64,000 bases of DNA. It comes from DAHUZL01 sp035533215. GTDB lineage: Bacteria; Chloroflexota; Dormibacteria; Aeolococcales; Bog-877. Both the position numbers and the translations under genes were made by a program. Below are positions 7,451 through 16,265 of this stretch, piece after piece. Each line of letters begins with the position of its first letter. Positions within the stretch are counted from its first letter, which is position 1. The notes beneath the pieces are model-generated. The model did no database searches. It worked only from the letters and a program-made list of their open reading frames with translations, and was not told where the DNA came from. Location of the stretch: positions 26,645 to 90,644 of the forward strand of contig DATLUG010000025.1 in the NCBI GenBank assembly GCA_035533215.1. Direction: 5' to 3'.

Positions 7451-9271
7451 TCAGGGCTTGCCCAGGGTCCAGCCCTCAGGGTAGAGGTGGCCGGTGGGGT
7501 CCTGGGCGGTGATCCCGTGCAGCCGGTCGCTGATCACGGAGATCTGATAGTCGCTGTTGGGCATCCACAGCTCGGGGAGCTGAGCGGCGACGAAGTTCTG
7601 ATACGTGACCAGGGCACCGAGGCCGGGCTCCAGATGGCTGCGCCGAATGTTGGCGTCATTGGTGCGATTGCTGTAGTGGCCGACGTTGATGGGGGCGCCG
7701 GTCCCGAAGATGGTGCCGCCGGTGGGGTAGTACACCGGCACGTAGGTGATCGACGGCGCCCCCAGGTAGAAGAGCTGCCAGGAGCAGCCGCTGCCGCTCT
7801 TGGGGTTGCAGGCCGCCGTCGAGGTGAGCACCTCGTTGTAGGGCGCCTGGCTGAGGGCGATCTGGATCCCGACCCGGGAGGCTGCCGACTTGAAGGCCTG
7901 CATCTCCTGCGCGTAGGCGGGCGTGCCGCTGGAGTAGACCAGGGTGAAGGCGAGCTTGGCGCCGCTGGCGATGCCGGCGCCGCACTGGTGGCTGCCGGTG
8001 CCGGGGGCGGCGCAGGTGGTGGTGCCGCCGGCCCGCACCCTCCACCCGTGCTGGCCGAGGAGGTGCCCGGCAGCGGCGATGCTGTACGGGTAGGGGTTCT
8101 TCTTCTCGAAGCCGCTCGCGTACGGGTTCGCCGGCACCACCGGCACCGGTCCGTAGGTGGGCCATCCGTAGCCCTTGAAGATGGTCTTGATGTAGCTCGG
8201 CTCATCGATGAGGCGCTGCAGCGCCTGGCGCACCGCCAGCTGGTCGAAGATCGGTCCGGCCTTGGGATTGGCGAAGTTCAGCTGGATGTCGCTGAAGCCC
8301 CAGTAGAGCCACGGCTTCACCTGGAATCCGCGCCGGATGAGGCTCTTCGCCAGCGCCACGTCGGTGAATGGCAGGTAGCCGTAGTCGACCTGCCCGGCGA
8401 GGAGGGCGTTGAGCTCGGCCGTGGCGTTGGTGAACGGCACCTCCTCGAGCTTGGCGAGCCGGGCGCGGTCGGGCCCCGCGTAGTGGGTGTTGGGGACCAG
8501 GACGGTGAGGCCGGTAGCGGGCTGGAAGCCCCGGTTCGGCTCCAGCCGCCAGGGTCCGTCGACCACCTGCCAGAGCCGATTGGTGTCCCAGGTGGCGAGG
8601 TCCTTGGACTGGCCGTCGAGGAAGTGGAAGACCGCCTGCGCGCCCGCGGTGGTGCGATCCCTGTTGCCGATCGCCCCGGTCGGCGAGGTCTTGTCCCAGG
8701 CGGCCTGCGGCAGGGGGGTGATCTGGGAGAGGCCGTTGCCCACGAGCCAGTTGCGATTGTAGGCGGCGTCGAAGGTGAGGGAGAAGCGGGAGGGCGACAC
8801 CGTTCGCATCGCGACCAGGTGGTCGATCCAGTCGCCGGGCGAATAGCAGCACCAGTCGCTGCGGTTGGCGCGCAGCAGGTTGATCCAGAAGGCGACGTCG
8901 CGGCTCGTCACCGGCGCGCCGGTGGACCAGGTGAAGTGGCGCAGGGTGATCGTGACCGTCCTGCCGGCGTTGGAGAAGGTCGGCGGCTCGCCGAGGCTGA
9001 GCGCGTAGTTGATGGTGGGTTGGTCGCTGCGGCGGTGCCCGAACCAGTAGAGCGGTCGCCACATCAGCGGCACCAGGTAGGTGAGGTTGTTGTTGCCGGA
9101 GTCGGAGCCGGCCAGCAGCGGAAAGATGTAGGTGGGGGGCGCCCCGACCTGCTGGGCGAAGGTGGCGGTTCCACCCGCCGAGGAGGAGTTGGACGCCGCC
9201 GCCGCGCCGCTCAACCCCGTCAGGCCCATCGCCGCCAGCAGCCCGCCGAGAACGAACGGATGATGCTTCAT
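7451..9271 (-). CDS. Peptide/oligopeptide ABC transporter substrate-binding protein (SBP family 5)
   Basis: The ATG at 9271 is preceded by a strong GGGAGG Shine-Dalgarno site, giving 606 residues. The N-terminus MKHHPFVLGGLLAAMGLTG is a Sec signal peptide ending in an Ala-rich cleavage region; no lipobox cysteine is visible, unusual for a monoderm binding protein. Family-5 features follow: an early LVPLMWRPLYWF segment, FTWSTGAPVTSRDVAFWI, and INVGHYSNRTNDANI late in the protein. It should bind peptides or similar ligands outside the membrane. No permease or ATPase genes are adjacent, so its transporter partner must be elsewhere, or it signals to the hydrolase/DeoR operon that follows. Confidence 0.85.
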   Translation of the reverse strand: MKHHPFVLGGLLAAMGLTGLSGAAAASNSSSAGGTATFAQQVGAPPTYIFPLLAGSDSGNNNLTYLVPLMWRPLYWFGHRRSDQPTINYALSLGEPPTFSNAGRTVTITLRHFTWSTGAPVTSRDVAFWINLLRANRSDWCCYSPGDWIDHLVAMRTVSPSRFSLTFDAAYNRNWLVGNGLSQITPLPQAAWDKTSPTGAIGNRDRTTAGAQAVFHFLDGQSKDLATWDTNRLWQVVDGPWRLEPNRGFQPATGLTVLVPNTHYAGPDRARLAKLEEVPFTNATAELNALLAGQVDYGYLPFTDVALAKSLIRRGFQVKPWLYWGFSDIQLNFANPKAGPIFDQLAVRQALQRLIDEPSYIKTIFKGYGWPTYGPVPVVPANPYASGFEKKNPYPYSIAAAGHLLGQHGWRVRAGGTTTCAAPGTGSHQCGAGIASGAKLAFTLVYSSGTPAYAQEMQAFKSAASRVGIQIALSQAPYNEVLTSTAACNPKSGSGCSWQLFYLGAPSITYVPVYYPTGGTIFGTGAPINVGHYSNRTNDANIRRSHLEPGLGALVTYQNFVAAQLPELWMPNSDYQISVISDRLHGITAQDPTGHLYPEGWTLGKP

Positions 9272-9688
9272 CGACTGCCTCCCTCCCTGGCGGCCCCGGG
9301 GGCCGGCGCCGCTGGATCGAGGCCCCCCCGTCCGCGGGAGCTTCGCCCGATCTGTGGACACGCTGGAATCCGGTTGCGAATCCGAGGGAATGAGAGCAGA
9401 TGCGTGGAGGCGGTGTCAACCGCCGCGGGCGGTGGCGGACACCCGGTCAGCTGGCCCCGGCGGTCGGCAGGCCGGATTCACCACCACCTGGGCCTGGGCG
9501 TCTGGTCGAAGGCCGTGCCCCCACTCGGGACCGGCGGGATCGACTGCGCCACCTCACCGGGTGGCCGCGGACGCCGGCGACCTCCGCCCCCCGAGCCGCG
9601 GCCGGAGTCCCGGCGGAGGCGCCGCGAGCGCCGAGGCGGCGGGTCGACGACAATGGAGGAGCGTCGTCCGTCCGTCAGCGAGGTCTTC
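9272..9688. other. 417-bp divergent intergenic region between SBP and aldo/keto reductase
   Basis: No gene is supported here. The half next to the SBP is less GC-rich than its surroundings and contains a TTGACA on the reverse strand. The half next to the reductase is extremely GC-rich without a clear signal. An in-frame ATG at 9653 could extend the reductase by 12 residues. Confidence 0.5.
9391..9419 (-). promoter_or_regulatory. Candidate sigma70-type promoter for the SBP operon
   Basis: On the reverse strand a perfect -35 TTGACA (9419-9414) is followed after 18 bp by TCTCAT (9395-9390), a weak -10. The leader to the SBP ATG would be about 110 nt. A TTGACA is rare in DNA this GC-rich, which is the main support. 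Confidence 0.35.
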
Positions 9689-10660
9689 ATGCAGCTCACC
9701 CACCTCGGTCGCTCCGGTCTCCAGGTGAGCCGGCTCTGCCTCGGCACCATGAACTTCGGACCGCACACCAGCGAAGCGGATGCCCACCTGCTGATGGACG
9801 AGGCCATGGAGCTCGGCATCAACTTCTTCGACACCGCCAACGTCTACGGGTGGCAGAAGGGCGAGGGGATCACCGAGCAGATCCTGGGGCGCTGGTTCGC
9901 CAAGGGGGGCGGCCGCCGGGAGCGGACGGTGATCGCCACCAAGCTCTACGGCTCGATGAGCGACTGGCCCAACGACACCTTCCTCTCCGCCCGCAACATC
10001 CGGCGCGCCTGCGAGGCCTCGCTGCGCCGCCTCCAGACCGACCACCTCGACCTCTACCAGATGCACCACGTCGATCGCGGCACCCCCTGGGAGGAGATCT
10101 GGGAGGCGATGGCGGTGCTGGTGCAGCAGGGCAAGGTGATCTACGTCGGCTCGTCGAACTTTGCCGGCTGGCACCTGGTCCAGGCCCAGGAGGCGGCGAG
10201 GGCCCGGCACCGCCTGGGCCTGGTCAGCGAGCAGTCCCTCTACAACCTGATGGAGCGGACGGTGGAGCTGGAGCTGCTGCCAGCCTGCCAGGCGTACGGA
10301 CTCGGGGTGATCCCCTGGAGCCCCCTCGCCGGCGGCCTGCTGGGCGGGATCCTGGGCAAGGAGCGCGAGGGGCGGAGCGCGGGCGAGCAGGTGCAGCAGA
10401 AGCTCACCGCCCACCGCGAGCAGGTCACCGCCTTCGAGGCATTCTGCGCGTCGATGGGCGAGCATCCGGCCAACGTGGCCCTGGCCTGGCTCCTGCACCA
10501 GCCGGCGGTGACCGCACCGATCATCGGGCCCCGGACGGCCGAGCAGCTGCGCGGCGCCCTGCGGGCGGTGGAGCTGCGGCTCGACGAGGCCCAGCTCGCC
10601 CGACTCGACCAGATCTTCCCAGGACCGGGCGGAACAGCCCCCGAGGCCTACGCCTGGTAG
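9689..10660 (+). CDS. Aldo/keto reductase
   Basis: NADPH-dependent reduction of aldehydes or ketones. The 323-residue protein has the AKR catalytic residues in FFDTANVYG (Asp, Tyr), ATKLYG (Lys) and QMHHVD (His). YVGSSNFAGW and the cofactor segment IIGPRTAEQL also match the family. The insert after Tyr (WQKGEGITEQ) resembles the YghZ / potassium-channel beta-subunit-like AKRs. The ATG at 9689 is preceded by GAGG 8 nt upstream; an ATG at 9653 is in frame. It appears monocistronic, and the next gene is convergent. Confidence 0.85.
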   Translation: MQLTHLGRSGLQVSRLCLGTMNFGPHTSEADAHLLMDEAMELGINFFDTANVYGWQKGEGITEQILGRWFAKGGGRRERTVIATKLYGSMSDWPNDTFLSARNIRRACEASLRRLQTDHLDLYQMHHVDRGTPWEEIWEAMAVLVQQGKVIYVGSSNFAGWHLVQAQEAARARHRLGLVSEQSLYNLMERTVELELLPACQAYGLGVIPWSPLAGGLLGGILGKEREGRSAGEQVQQKLTAHREQVTAFEAFCASMGEHPANVALAWLLHQPAVTAPIIGPRTAEQLRGALRAVELRLDEAQLARLDQIFPGPGGTAPEAYAW

Positions 10661-10765
10661 CCCCCGGGATCCCGCGGGAAGGGGCAGCGCCATCCGATCG
10701 AACTCGCCCCGGGCCAGGGGGCGGCGTGCTCCCCGAGGGCAGGCGGCCCCGCACGAGCCGCCCGC

Positions 10766-11479
10766 TCAGTCGCCGGGGGGAATTCCCCGCGGCGGGTTGG
10801 GGATCGGCCGGCGAGCGGCCTGTCCGACGCGGCCGAGTGAGAGGAAGCCGACGAACATCACCAAGATCCCGATCGTCTCCGCGGTGCCGAGCTGGCCCAT
10901 GGTGCCACCAGCGGTCTTGGCGACTGAGAAGCCGGCCGCGATCACCAGGGCGCCAGCGGTGAGGAGGACGTTGCAGAGGACGCGGTCCGCCCCCTGGCGC
11001 AGCCGGACGAACCGCCAGGCCGACCAGGCCGACCCTCCCACCAGGACCACCGTCCCGACGATGTTGAACACCACCGCGGCGATGAAGATCGGGCTGCCCG
11101 GCTGGGAGATCGCCTGGCCCAGGATCCCCTGCGGGGAGTGCAGCCGGGCGGGATCCACCGGGACCATCGCGGCGTCGGCCGCGAGCGCCAGGGTGAGCAC
11201 CCCGAGCACGGCCGCGCTGACCCGCCCGACCCGGGGCGGGGCGATGAGGAAGACCGTGCCGAGGGCGAGGTAGATGACACCCAGCACTCCGCCGAGGAGG
11301 TAGAAGGCGCGGAAGAGGGCCGGGGTGAAGCCGAACGCCTGCCCGGCAGCCTGCACCGTCGCGGCGGCGGCGAAGATCACGAGGCCCACCGCCCAGGCCA
11401 GGAAGGCGGCCCGACGAGAGCGGCGCCAGCGGCCCGCGACCACCGCGGCGAACGCCGCCGCCAGCACCGCGGCCAGCAC
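10766..11479 (-). CDS. Predicted seven-helix membrane protein of unknown function
   Basis: The 237-residue product starts at GTG 11479 behind GGAG and is almost entirely hydrophobic. Seven transmembrane segments can be drawn: an N-terminal Ala/Val helix, AAFLAWAVGLVIFAAAA, AFYLLGGVLGVIYLALG, VLGVLTLALA, FIAAVVFNIVGTVVLVGG, a sixth at LLTAGALVIAAGF and a seventh at ILVMFVGFLSLG. Short basic loops (RRSRR, RFVRLRQGADR) suggest cytoplasmic sides. I do not recognise the family and see no catalytic motif. It is divergent from the second aldo/keto reductase. Confidence 0.65.
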   Translation of the reverse strand: MLAAVLAAAFAAVVAGRWRRSRRAAFLAWAVGLVIFAAAATVQAAGQAFGFTPALFRAFYLLGGVLGVIYLALGTVFLIAPPRVGRVSAAVLGVLTLALAADAAMVPVDPARLHSPQGILGQAISQPGSPIFIAAVVFNIVGTVVLVGGSAWSAWRFVRLRQGADRVLCNVLLTAGALVIAAGFSVAKTAGGTMGQLGTAETIGILVMFVGFLSLGRVGQAARRPIPNPPRGIPPGD

Positions 11480-11599
11480 CGTGACTCCGACCGTTGGTGT
11501 TCCTCCCGACCCGTCCCCGGCAGGGTACCACCGCCCACGCCGCCGACTGGCGGAGCGGCTGCCAGGGGGGCGAGACCACCGCCCGTGGCCCGCATCCGC

Positions 11600-11605
11600 G
11601 AAGAT
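11600..11605 (+). promoter_or_regulatory. -10 element of a leaderless promoter for the second aldo/keto reductase
   Basis: GAAGAT ends 6 nt before the GTG at 11612. This placement supports that GTG over the in-frame GTG at 11585. Confidence 0.4.
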
Positions 11606-11611
11606 GGAACG

Positions 11612-12577
11612 GTGCGCTCGATCGAGGTCGACGGACGGCAGGTCTCGGTGGTGGGACTGGGCTGCTGGCAGTTCGGGTCCCGCAGCTGGGGGTACGGCTC
11701 CGTCTTCGGCGAGCGCGAGGCCCATGCCATCGTCGAGCGGGCGCTCGAGCTCGGCATCACCCTCTTCGACACCGCCGAGATGTATGGCCGCGGCGCCAGC
11801 GAGCGGATCCTGGGGCGGGCGCTGGGCGACCGCGCCGAGCGGGTGTTCCTCGCCACCAAGTTCCTCCCGCTGCTGCCCACCGCGGGTCGCCTGGTCCGCG
11901 CCTGCGAGCACAGCCTGGGCCGGCTGGGGGTCGCCCGCGTCGACCTCTACCAGCTCCACTTCCCCAACCCCTTGGTGCCCCTGCGCCGACAGATGGAGGG
12001 GATGCGGCGGGTCCTCGACCGCGGGCTCACCGGCCATGCCGGGGTCAGCAACTACTCCCGCCATCAGTGGCTGGCGGCCGACCGAGCCCTGGGTCGGCCG
12101 GTCCTCGCCAACCAGGTCCGGTACAACCTCCTGCAGCGGCAGGCGGAGCGCGAGCTCCTCCCCTTCGCCGAACGGGAGGGCCGACTCGTGATCGCCTACA
12201 GTCCGCTCGCCCAGGGGGTGCTGGGGGGGCGCTACGACGCCGACAACGCGCCCCGCGATCTCCGGCGCACCAATCCCCTCTTCACCCGGGCCAATCTCGC
12301 CCGGGCGGCGGCCGTCCTGGACGCCCTTCGACAGGTGGCCAGGGTCCACGGGGCGACCCCGGGGCAGGTCGCCCTCGCCTACCTCTGCGCCCAGCCACAG
12401 GTGGTGGTGATCCCCGGAGCCCGCTCGGTGGCCCAGGTGGAGTCCAGCGCGGCCGCCGCCGACCTCACGCTCAGCGAGGACGAGGTCGCGCGGCTGCGCG
12501 CTGCGGCGGCCGGCTTCGTCCCCGACCGGGGCCGGGCACTCGGCCAGCTGCTCGCCCGGTTGGCGCACCGACCCTGA
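11612..12577 (+). CDS. Aldo/keto reductase
   Basis: The 321-residue AKR has FDTAEMYGRG (Asp and Tyr), ATKFLP (Lys), QLHFPN (His), GVSNYSRHQW and a C-terminal VIPGARSVAQVE cofactor-binding segment. It is more distant from the first AKR in this window than a recent duplicate would be (for example it lacks the insert after the active-site Tyr). The GTG start at 11612 fits both the family N-terminus (RSIEVDGRQVSVVGLG) and the leaderless -10. Substrate unknown. It converges on the DedA gene. Confidence 0.83.
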   Translation: MRSIEVDGRQVSVVGLGCWQFGSRSWGYGSVFGEREAHAIVERALELGITLFDTAEMYGRGASERILGRALGDRAERVFLATKFLPLLPTAGRLVRACEHSLGRLGVARVDLYQLHFPNPLVPLRRQMEGMRRVLDRGLTGHAGVSNYSRHQWLAADRALGRPVLANQVRYNLLQRQAERELLPFAEREGRLVIAYSPLAQGVLGGRYDADNAPRDLRRTNPLFTRANLARAAAVLDALRQVARVHGATPGQVALAYLCAQPQVVVIPGARSVAQVESSAAAADLTLSEDEVARLRAAAAGFVPDRGRALGQLLARLAHRP

Positions 12578-12619
12578 GGGGGCGAGGGCCGACGCCGCCC
12601 TGCCCGCTGCGGCCCGCCG

Positions 12620-13276
12620 TCAGCTGCGGGCGGGCGGTCCGTCCCGGTGGGAGCCGGGGGCTCCGCCCGGGCGCCAGAGACGGCGGGCGACCAGGGCCGC
12701 GACGAGGACCAGGACTCCGATCCCCAGGTAGACCTCCACCCGGACCACGAGGTGGTAGAGGGTGGTCAGGTGGCGTCCGGCGGTGTACCCGATGGTGCAC
12801 CAGGCGCCCACCCACAGACCGGCGCCGAGGGCGTTGAAGGCGAGGAAGCGCAGCCACGGCATGCGGGCGACGCCGGCCAGCAGGCCGTTGGCCTGGCGGA
12901 GCCCCTCGATGAAGCGGGCCACCGTGACCACCTTGCCGCCATGGCGCTCCACAAAACGCTGGGCCCGGTCCAGGCGCTCGGCGGTGAGGAACACGTACCG
13001 TCCCCACCGGAGCACGGCTCGGCGCCCGCCGGCGCGTCCGATGGTGTAGCCGATGTTGTCGCCGACGACCGCCGCCACGAAGGCGATTGCAGCCACCGCC
13101 GCGAGGCTGAGCCGGCCCGCGCCGGCATAGACGCTGGCGGCGATGAGGACCGTCTCCCCAGGGACCGGGACCCCGAAGTCCTCCAGCAGGATGAGCCCGC
13201 CGACGGCCAGGTAGCCGTAGTGGTCGAGCACCGGGGCCAGGGTGTGGAAGATCCCGGGTAGCTGGGGCTGGGACAC
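12620..13276 (-). CDS. DedA-family membrane protein
   Basis: The 218-residue protein has the DedA/SNARE-associated signature: LLEDFGVPVPGETVLI near the N-terminus and GDNIGYTIGRAGGRR, with a later VARFIEGLRQANGLLAG segment that carries the conserved acidic and basic residues. Family members are inner-membrane flippases or transporters for polyprenyl-phosphate and phospholipid carriers. The GTG at 13276 is preceded by GGGAG. Four to five hydrophobic segments are visible. It converges on AKR2. Confidence 0.85.
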   Translation of the reverse strand: MSQPQLPGIFHTLAPVLDHYGYLAVGGLILLEDFGVPVPGETVLIAASVYAGAGRLSLAAVAAIAFVAAVVGDNIGYTIGRAGGRRAVLRWGRYVFLTAERLDRAQRFVERHGGKVVTVARFIEGLRQANGLLAGVARMPWLRFLAFNALGAGLWVGAWCTIGYTAGRHLTTLYHLVVRVEVYLGIGVLVLVAALVARRLWRPGGAPGSHRDGPPARS

Positions 13277-13414
13277 GGGACTCCCTGGCGCGAAGGAGCG
13301 CCGCCGCCGGCGCGGGTGAGCCGGGTCCCCGGCGGGACGCACGACCATCCCATGATCGCCGATTCGCGAGCCGAGGGCGGCCGCGCGCCCCGGCTCGGAC
13401 CTGGGCCGAGCGCC

Positions 13415-14323
13415 TCACCGAGGCGGGGGCCGCGGCGGAGCGTCGTCCGCCGGCCGGTCCGCATCGGCGGTGAGCGGCAGCGGCAGCACTGCGGTCGGCT
13501 CCGGCATCGGCCGGGGTCGGGGCAGCCCCAGCAGCGCGGCCAGCTCGAAGGCGTCGAGGACCGCGAAGTTCTGCTGGTTGTCGTTGAAGAGGTGGTGCAC
13601 CTCCTCCGCCTCCGCGCCGAGCTGGCGGATCGGGGCCAGCCACCCCCGAAGCTCGTCTGGGGTGTAACGGTGGTCGAATCGGTCGCCCGTCCGCGTCCCC
13701 CCCCCCGGTACCACGTCGTGTGGTCGCGGCCGTGGAAGCGGACCATCGCCAGCTCCGGGGTGGTGACGGCCCGGACCGGGGCATCGACCGGGAGCCGACC
13801 TGGGGCTCGTCGACGCAGCAGCTGGTCAGCCGGGCCACGGCGCAGAGCTCGCGCACCTGCGCCCAGCGCTCGGGGTGCCCGAAGGAGCGGTGGCGGAACT
13901 CGACCACGACCCGGTCCAGGGGCTGGCGCTCGGGCAGCTCGGCGAGCCGGACGAGGTTCTCCGGGGCGGCGGTGAACCACGGCGGGAACTGGTGGTGGAC
14001 GGCCCGAAGCTTGCCCGAGGCGCGCAGGGGGGCCAGCGCCGCCTCGGAGGCGTCCAGCTCGGCCCCGGCGGCCGGCCGTCCGCCCGGTCGTGCCCGGTCA
14101 TGCTCCGGGTGGCCTTGACGTTGAAGACGACGTCGTCAGGGGTGATCGCGGCCCACGGCTCCGTGGTCTGCGGCACGGGGATCCCGTAGTCGGCGCTGTC
14201 CACCTCGACGATCGGGAACACCCCTGAGTAGCAGCGAGGCCGTTCCCGCTGGGGCAGGCCGGGGGGATAGAAGCGGGCGTGGTCGGCCCAGTTGCAGGTG
14301 CCGATGAGGACCCGGGGCGCCAT
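13415..14323 (-). pseudogene. DUF72 family protein, reading frame broken three times
   Basis: The N-terminus from ATG 14323 (RVLIGTCNWADHARFYPPGL, then VEVDSADYGIPVPQT) is typical of DUF72, a TIM-barrel-like family. Homology continues in a second frame (VVEFRHRSFGHPERW, TSCCVDEPQ), a third (PVDAPVRAV, ELAMVRFHGRD) and back in the first (YTPDELRGWLAPI, HHLFNDNQQNFAVLDAFEL). Breaks fall near 14078, 13797 and at the run of ten C at 13697-13706. Each is restored by adding one base, so sequencing or assembly error is as likely as decay. The product would be about 300 residues, the family's usual size. Confidence 0.75.
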
Positions 14324-14329
14324 CGGGCC

Positions 14330-14349
14330 ATGGTCGCACGGGGTACGAT
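14330..14349. promoter_or_regulatory. Paired leaderless -10 elements for DUF72 (-) and korA (+)
   Basis: On the reverse strand GACCAT (14335-14330) ends 6 nt before the DUF72 ATG at 14323. On the forward strand TACGAT (14344-14349) ends 8 nt before the korA ATG at 14358. The two divergent start codons are only 34 bp apart, so both promoters must share this stretch. Confidence 0.5.
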
Positions 14350-14357
14350 GGCATCGG

Positions 14358-16265
14358 ATGCCTCTCTCGAACGGGCGGGCGGCCGCCGGCGAGGCACCGG
14401 CCGCCGCCCCGCGCCCGATCGTCAACGACTTCACCCTGACCGCCGCCACCGTCAACGGCTCGGGGAGCCAGTCAGCGAACCTGGTCCTGACCCGGGCCCT
14501 CTTCGCGATGGAGATCCCGGTCGCGCCCAAGAACGTCTTCCCCTCCAACATCGAGGGGCTGCCGACCTGGTTCAGCGTCCGACTCTCGCCCCTCGGGTAT
14601 CAGGCCAGGCGGCCCCGGACCGATGTCCTGGTGGCGCTGAACCCCCAGACCTGGCAGACGGACGCGGCCGGGGTGACCCCCGGCGGCGTCGTCATCCACG
14701 AGGCGGCCCTGCCCAGGACCGGGGCGGCCGCGCGCGAGGACTGCACGTTCTACCCGGTGCCGTTCCAGCGTCTCGCCAAGGAGCACGTGGCCAACCCGGC
14801 GCTCCGCAAGTACCTGACCAACATGCTCTACGTCGGGGCGGTGGCCGAGCTGCTCGGGATCGAGGCGGAAGCCCTGGGGGTCGCCCTGGACGCCCAGTTC
14901 CGCCGCAAGCCCAGGGCGCGGACGTCGAACCTGGAGGCGATCGAGCTCGGCCGCGCCCATGTCCGGGCCCACCTGCCGAAGCGTGACCCCTTCCGGGTCC
15001 AGCGGCTCGACGGCCCCCGCGGCGAACTCCTCATCGAGGGCAATCAGGCGGCGGCACTCGGCTGCCTGATGGGCGGCTGCACCTTCATGGCCTGGTACCC
15101 GATCACCCCGTCGTCGTCCCTGTGCGAGCATCTCATCGCCCTCGCCGACCGCTACCGCGCCGACGAGGCCACCGGGGAGCGCCGGATCGCCACCATCCAG
15201 GCGGAGGACGAGCTGGCCGCCATCGGCATGGTGCTGGGAGCGGCCTGGGCCGGGGCACGGGCGATGACCTCCACCTCCGGGCCGGGCATTTCGCTGATGG
15301 CGGAGTTCATCGGCTTCGGCTACTTCGCCGAGGTGCCGGCCGTCGTCTTCGACGTGCAGCGGGTGGGGCCGTCGACCGGCCTGCCCACCCGAACCATGCA
15401 GGGCGACCTGTCCTTCGCCCACACCCTCTCACACGGCGATACCCGCCACCCGGTCCTGCTCCCCGGCACCGTCGCCGAATGCTACGAGCACGCCCAGCTC
15501 GCCTTCGACCTGGCCGACCGCTTCCAGACCCCGGTCTTCGTCCTCTCCGACCTCGACCTCGGGATGAACCTCTGGCGCACGCCCCCGTTCACCTACCCGG
15601 ACCGGCCCTTCGACCGGGGCAAGGTGCTGACGGCGGCCGACCTCGACCGCCTCGGCGGCCACTTCGCCCGTTACGCCGACGTCGACGGCGACGCCATCCC
15701 CTGGCGCACCCTGCCCGGGACCGACCATCCCGGCGCCGGCTACTTCACCCGCGGCTCCGGCCACGACGACCAGGCCCACTACACCGAGAGCGCCACCGCC
15801 TACCGCGCCACGATGGAGCGCCTGCGGCGCAAGTTCGAGACCATCCGGCAGCAGATGCCGGCGCCCGCGCTCGCGGAGGCCGGCGCCGAGGTCGGCATCA
15901 TCGCCTTCGGCAGCAGCGACGCGGCGGTGGTCGAGGCTCGCGACGTGCTCGCGGCCGAAGGCCTCGTCACCGACTACTGCCGGCTGCGGGCGCTGCCGGT
16001 GCACGCGGACGCGCTGGGATTCGTCGGCCGCCACCCACGCGTCTACGTGGTCGAGCAGAACCGCGACGGCCAGCTCTTCGCGATCCTCCGGGCCGAGCTC
16101 CCGGCCGAGCTGGTGCCCCGGCTCCGCTCCGTCTGCTACTTCGACGGCGAGCCGCTCCCGGCCGATGCCGTCATCGGGCCGCTGCGCCAGCAGGAGGCCG
16201 GCGTCGACAAGGGAGCGGTGGCGACGAGGCCGCTGGCCGCGGTCGGCAGGGTGCCCGCCGCATGA
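14358..16265 (+). CDS. korA: 2-oxoacid:ferredoxin oxidoreductase, fused gamma-alpha subunit
   Basis: With KorB this enzyme oxidatively decarboxylates a 2-oxoacid (most likely 2-oxoglutarate to succinyl-CoA), reducing ferredoxin. The 635 residues begin with a gamma domain (NGSGSQSANLVLTRALF, near residues 20-190). The alpha pyrimidine-binding domain follows, with GNQAAALGCLMGG, AWYPITPSSSL and TSTSGPGISLM, then a C-terminal transketolase-like domain (VGIIAFGSSDAAV, VYVVEQNRDGQL). This order is that of the two-subunit KorAB of actinobacteria, which replaces 2-oxoglutarate dehydrogenase. The stop overlaps korB by 4 bp (ATGA). Confidence 0.88.
   Translation: MPLSNGRAAAGEAPAAAPRPIVNDFTLTAATVNGSGSQSANLVLTRALFAMEIPVAPKNVFPSNIEGLPTWFSVRLSPLGYQARRPRTDVLVALNPQTWQTDAAGVTPGGVVIHEAALPRTGAAAREDCTFYPVPFQRLAKEHVANPALRKYLTNMLYVGAVAELLGIEAEALGVALDAQFRRKPRARTSNLEAIELGRAHVRAHLPKRDPFRVQRLDGPRGELLIEGNQAAALGCLMGGCTFMAWYPITPSSSLCEHLIALADRYRADEATGERRIATIQAEDELAAIGMVLGAAWAGARAMTSTSGPGISLMAEFIGFGYFAEVPAVVFDVQRVGPSTGLPTRTMQGDLSFAHTLSHGDTRHPVLLPGTVAECYEHAQLAFDLADRFQTPVFVLSDLDLGMNLWRTPPFTYPDRPFDRGKVLTAADLDRLGGHFARYADVDGDAIPWRTLPGTDHPGAGYFTRGSGHDDQAHYTESATAYRATMERLRRKFETIRQQMPAPALAEAGAEVGIIAFGSSDAAVVEARDVLAAEGLVTDYCRLRALPVHADALGFVGRHPRVYVVEQNRDGQLFAILRAELPAELVPRLRSVCYFDGEPLPADAVIGPLRQQEAGVDKGAVATRPLAAVGRVPAA

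Noticed and set aside
7487..10660. A forward open frame of over 1000 codons running across the SBP gene into the aldo/keto reductase
   Set aside because: Only the last 324 codons have protein-like composition and AKR motifs; the rest is the antisense shadow of the SBP gene in very GC-rich DNA.
10661..10765. TCCCGCGGGA palindrome between convergent genes as a terminator
   Set aside because: It is only 10 bp without a loop or T run; such palindromes are expected by chance in this composition.
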